From: Cyanobium sp. Morenito 9A2
GTDB taxonomy: Bacteria; Cyanobacteriota; Cyanobacteriia; PCC-6307; Cyanobiaceae
NCBI RefSeq assembly: GCF_024345575.1
Contig: NZ_JAGQBJ010000007.1
Span: 1 to 64,000, forward strand
Reading direction: 5' to 3'
Length of the DNA stretch: 64,000 nucleotides
Under the pieces are notes generated by a model. It did not search any database. It saw only the letters and a list, made by a program, of their open reading frames with translations, and was not told the origin of the DNA. Below, piece after piece: positions 63,486 through 64,000 of this stretch; position 1 is the stretch's first letter, and every line of letters begins with the position of its first letter. Position numbers and translations under genes: made by a program.

Positions 63486-64000
63486 TCAGAGCGGTGAGGG
63501 CAGAGCCCACAGCCGCTCCACGGCCGCCCGCACCTGGGCCTGCTCAGGCGGGCTGTCGCGGGGGTTGCCGGCCCGGTGTCCCAGCACCGACTCGATCACC
63601 TCGAACTGGGCGCCTGGAATCAAGGCCGCCTCAGTGGCCATGTCATCCACCGTGAAATAGAGGTCGTGACGGCCGGCCAGCACGGCGGTGCGGGCACGGA
63701 TCGAGCCCAGGGCGGCGGCCAGATCGCCCTGGTAAGCCTCTCCAGCGGCCACGTCATGGGCCAACCAGGTATCGAGCATGGCGATCAGGTTACGGGGGTC
63801 ATGGCGCCGGTAGGCAGGCAGCCAGCGGGTCTCGACGTAGTCGCCCAGGCTGATCGGACCATCCGCCAGGTGATGGCCTTCACCGTAGAAACGCTGGCTG
63901 GCGGCCCAGCTGGCATAGATCAGGGCAAAGGTGCGCAGCCCCTGGAGCGGTTCACCATCAAAGCCCTCACCCGTCCAGTGGGGATCAGCGGTGAGGGCCT
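63486..64000 (-). CDS. MetX-like alpha/beta hydrolase (partial, 5' end outside window)
   Basis: The C-terminal 171 residues of an alpha/beta-hydrolase; the frame is open to the window edge. The segments ALTADPHWTGEG, GLRTFALIYASW and YVETRWLPAYRRHDPRNLIAMLDTW match the lid region of homoserine O-acetyltransferase (MetX) relatives. The catalytic Asp is likely in AGRHDLYFT and the His in ESVLGHRAGNP. The substrate may not be homoserine. The nucleophile Ser lies upstream of the window. The gene is 38 bases upstream of the GlnT-like gene. Confidence 0.8.
   Translation of the reverse strand, partial: ALTADPHWTGEGFDGEPLQGLRTFALIYASWAASQRFYGEGHHLADGPISLGDYVETRWLPAYRRHDPRNLIAMLDTWLAHDVAAGEAYQGDLAAALGSIRARTAVLAGRHDLYFTVDDMATEAALIPGAQFEVIESVLGHRAGNPRDSPPEQAQVRAAVERLWALPSPL

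Overview
The window is ordinary chromosomal DNA of a high-GC unicellular picocyanobacterium of the Cyanobium / freshwater-to-coastal Synechococcus type. This rests on many families that are restricted to or typical of cyanobacteria (DUF3370, DUF2811, DUF3110, DUF1995, DUF4330, the Ycf35-like DUF1257 protein, HemJ, a short LSm/Hfq protein, a group 3 sigma factor, CobN) and on the dense, GC-rich, mostly core gene content. Species assignment is inference. I see no rRNA operon, insertion sequence, integrase, prophage or CRISPR array. One tRNA gene, tRNA-Ser(GGA), is present.

Layout. 1-350: non-coding, rich in hairpins. 0.35-8.2 kb: mostly minus-strand genes for a DNA-binding-like/J-domain protein, a DUF3370 exported protein, a group 3 sigma factor, an Ap4A phosphorylase-like HIT protein, a SpoIID/LytB-like protein, GpsA and small conserved proteins. 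8.2-16.6 kb: cobalamin-dependent MetH, translationally coupled behind IlvE, with the cobalt chelatase CobN divergent. 16.6-29.6 kb: PHP phosphoesterase, HemJ, DUF2811, glutathione reductase, UvrC, flavin reductase, CoaD, a coiled-coil protein, PBP4-type DacB, DUF4330, DUF1995, a cysteine desulfurase behind an unusually tailed DapF, and a divergent Hfq. 29.7-45 kb: LeuS, glutathione-dependent formaldehyde dehydrogenase, Pgi, cell-wall enzymes, an M61 peptidase, Ycf35/PurN, ArgC, RibBA, a cyclophilin, MtnP, MurQ. 45-48.6 kb: DUF3110 protein, a J-protein and DnaK. 48.7-51.5 kb: the phosphate importer pstC-pstA-pstB behind a Pho-box-like repeat, followed by tRNA-Ser. 51.9-64 kb: two ferredoxins, an inositol monophosphatase-like enzyme, HisZ, HtpG, L28, a PrxQ-like peroxiredoxin, an RCK-type membrane protein, an exported metallophosphoesterase, a CruG/HpnB-like glycosyltransferase, a glutamine-synthetase-family protein and a partial MetX-like hydrolase.

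Functional threads. Methionine/one-carbon and cobalamin genes sit together (IlvE-MetH, CobN). Peptidoglycan synthesis, turnover and recycling are served by DapF, DacB, the SpoIID-like protein, an amidase, a lytic-transglycosylase-like candidate and MurQ, scattered rather than in one operon. Protein quality control is represented by DnaK with its J partner, a second J-domain protein, HtpG and a cyclophilin. Phosphate use is represented by pstCAB and a secreted metallophosphoesterase.

I did not find a clearly new multi-gene system. The observations I rate highest are: a DapF with a 120-residue tail carrying four clustered cysteines, immediately upstream of a cysteine desulfurase; a ribbon-helix-helix-like/J-domain fusion; a ribBA gene whose conserved N terminus can only start at CTG (or ATT); a sharply AT-rich island in metH over the cobalamin-binding loop; divergent ycf35-like/purN start codons on the same few bases; and an RCK-flanked two-helix membrane protein without a canonical potassium selectivity filter.
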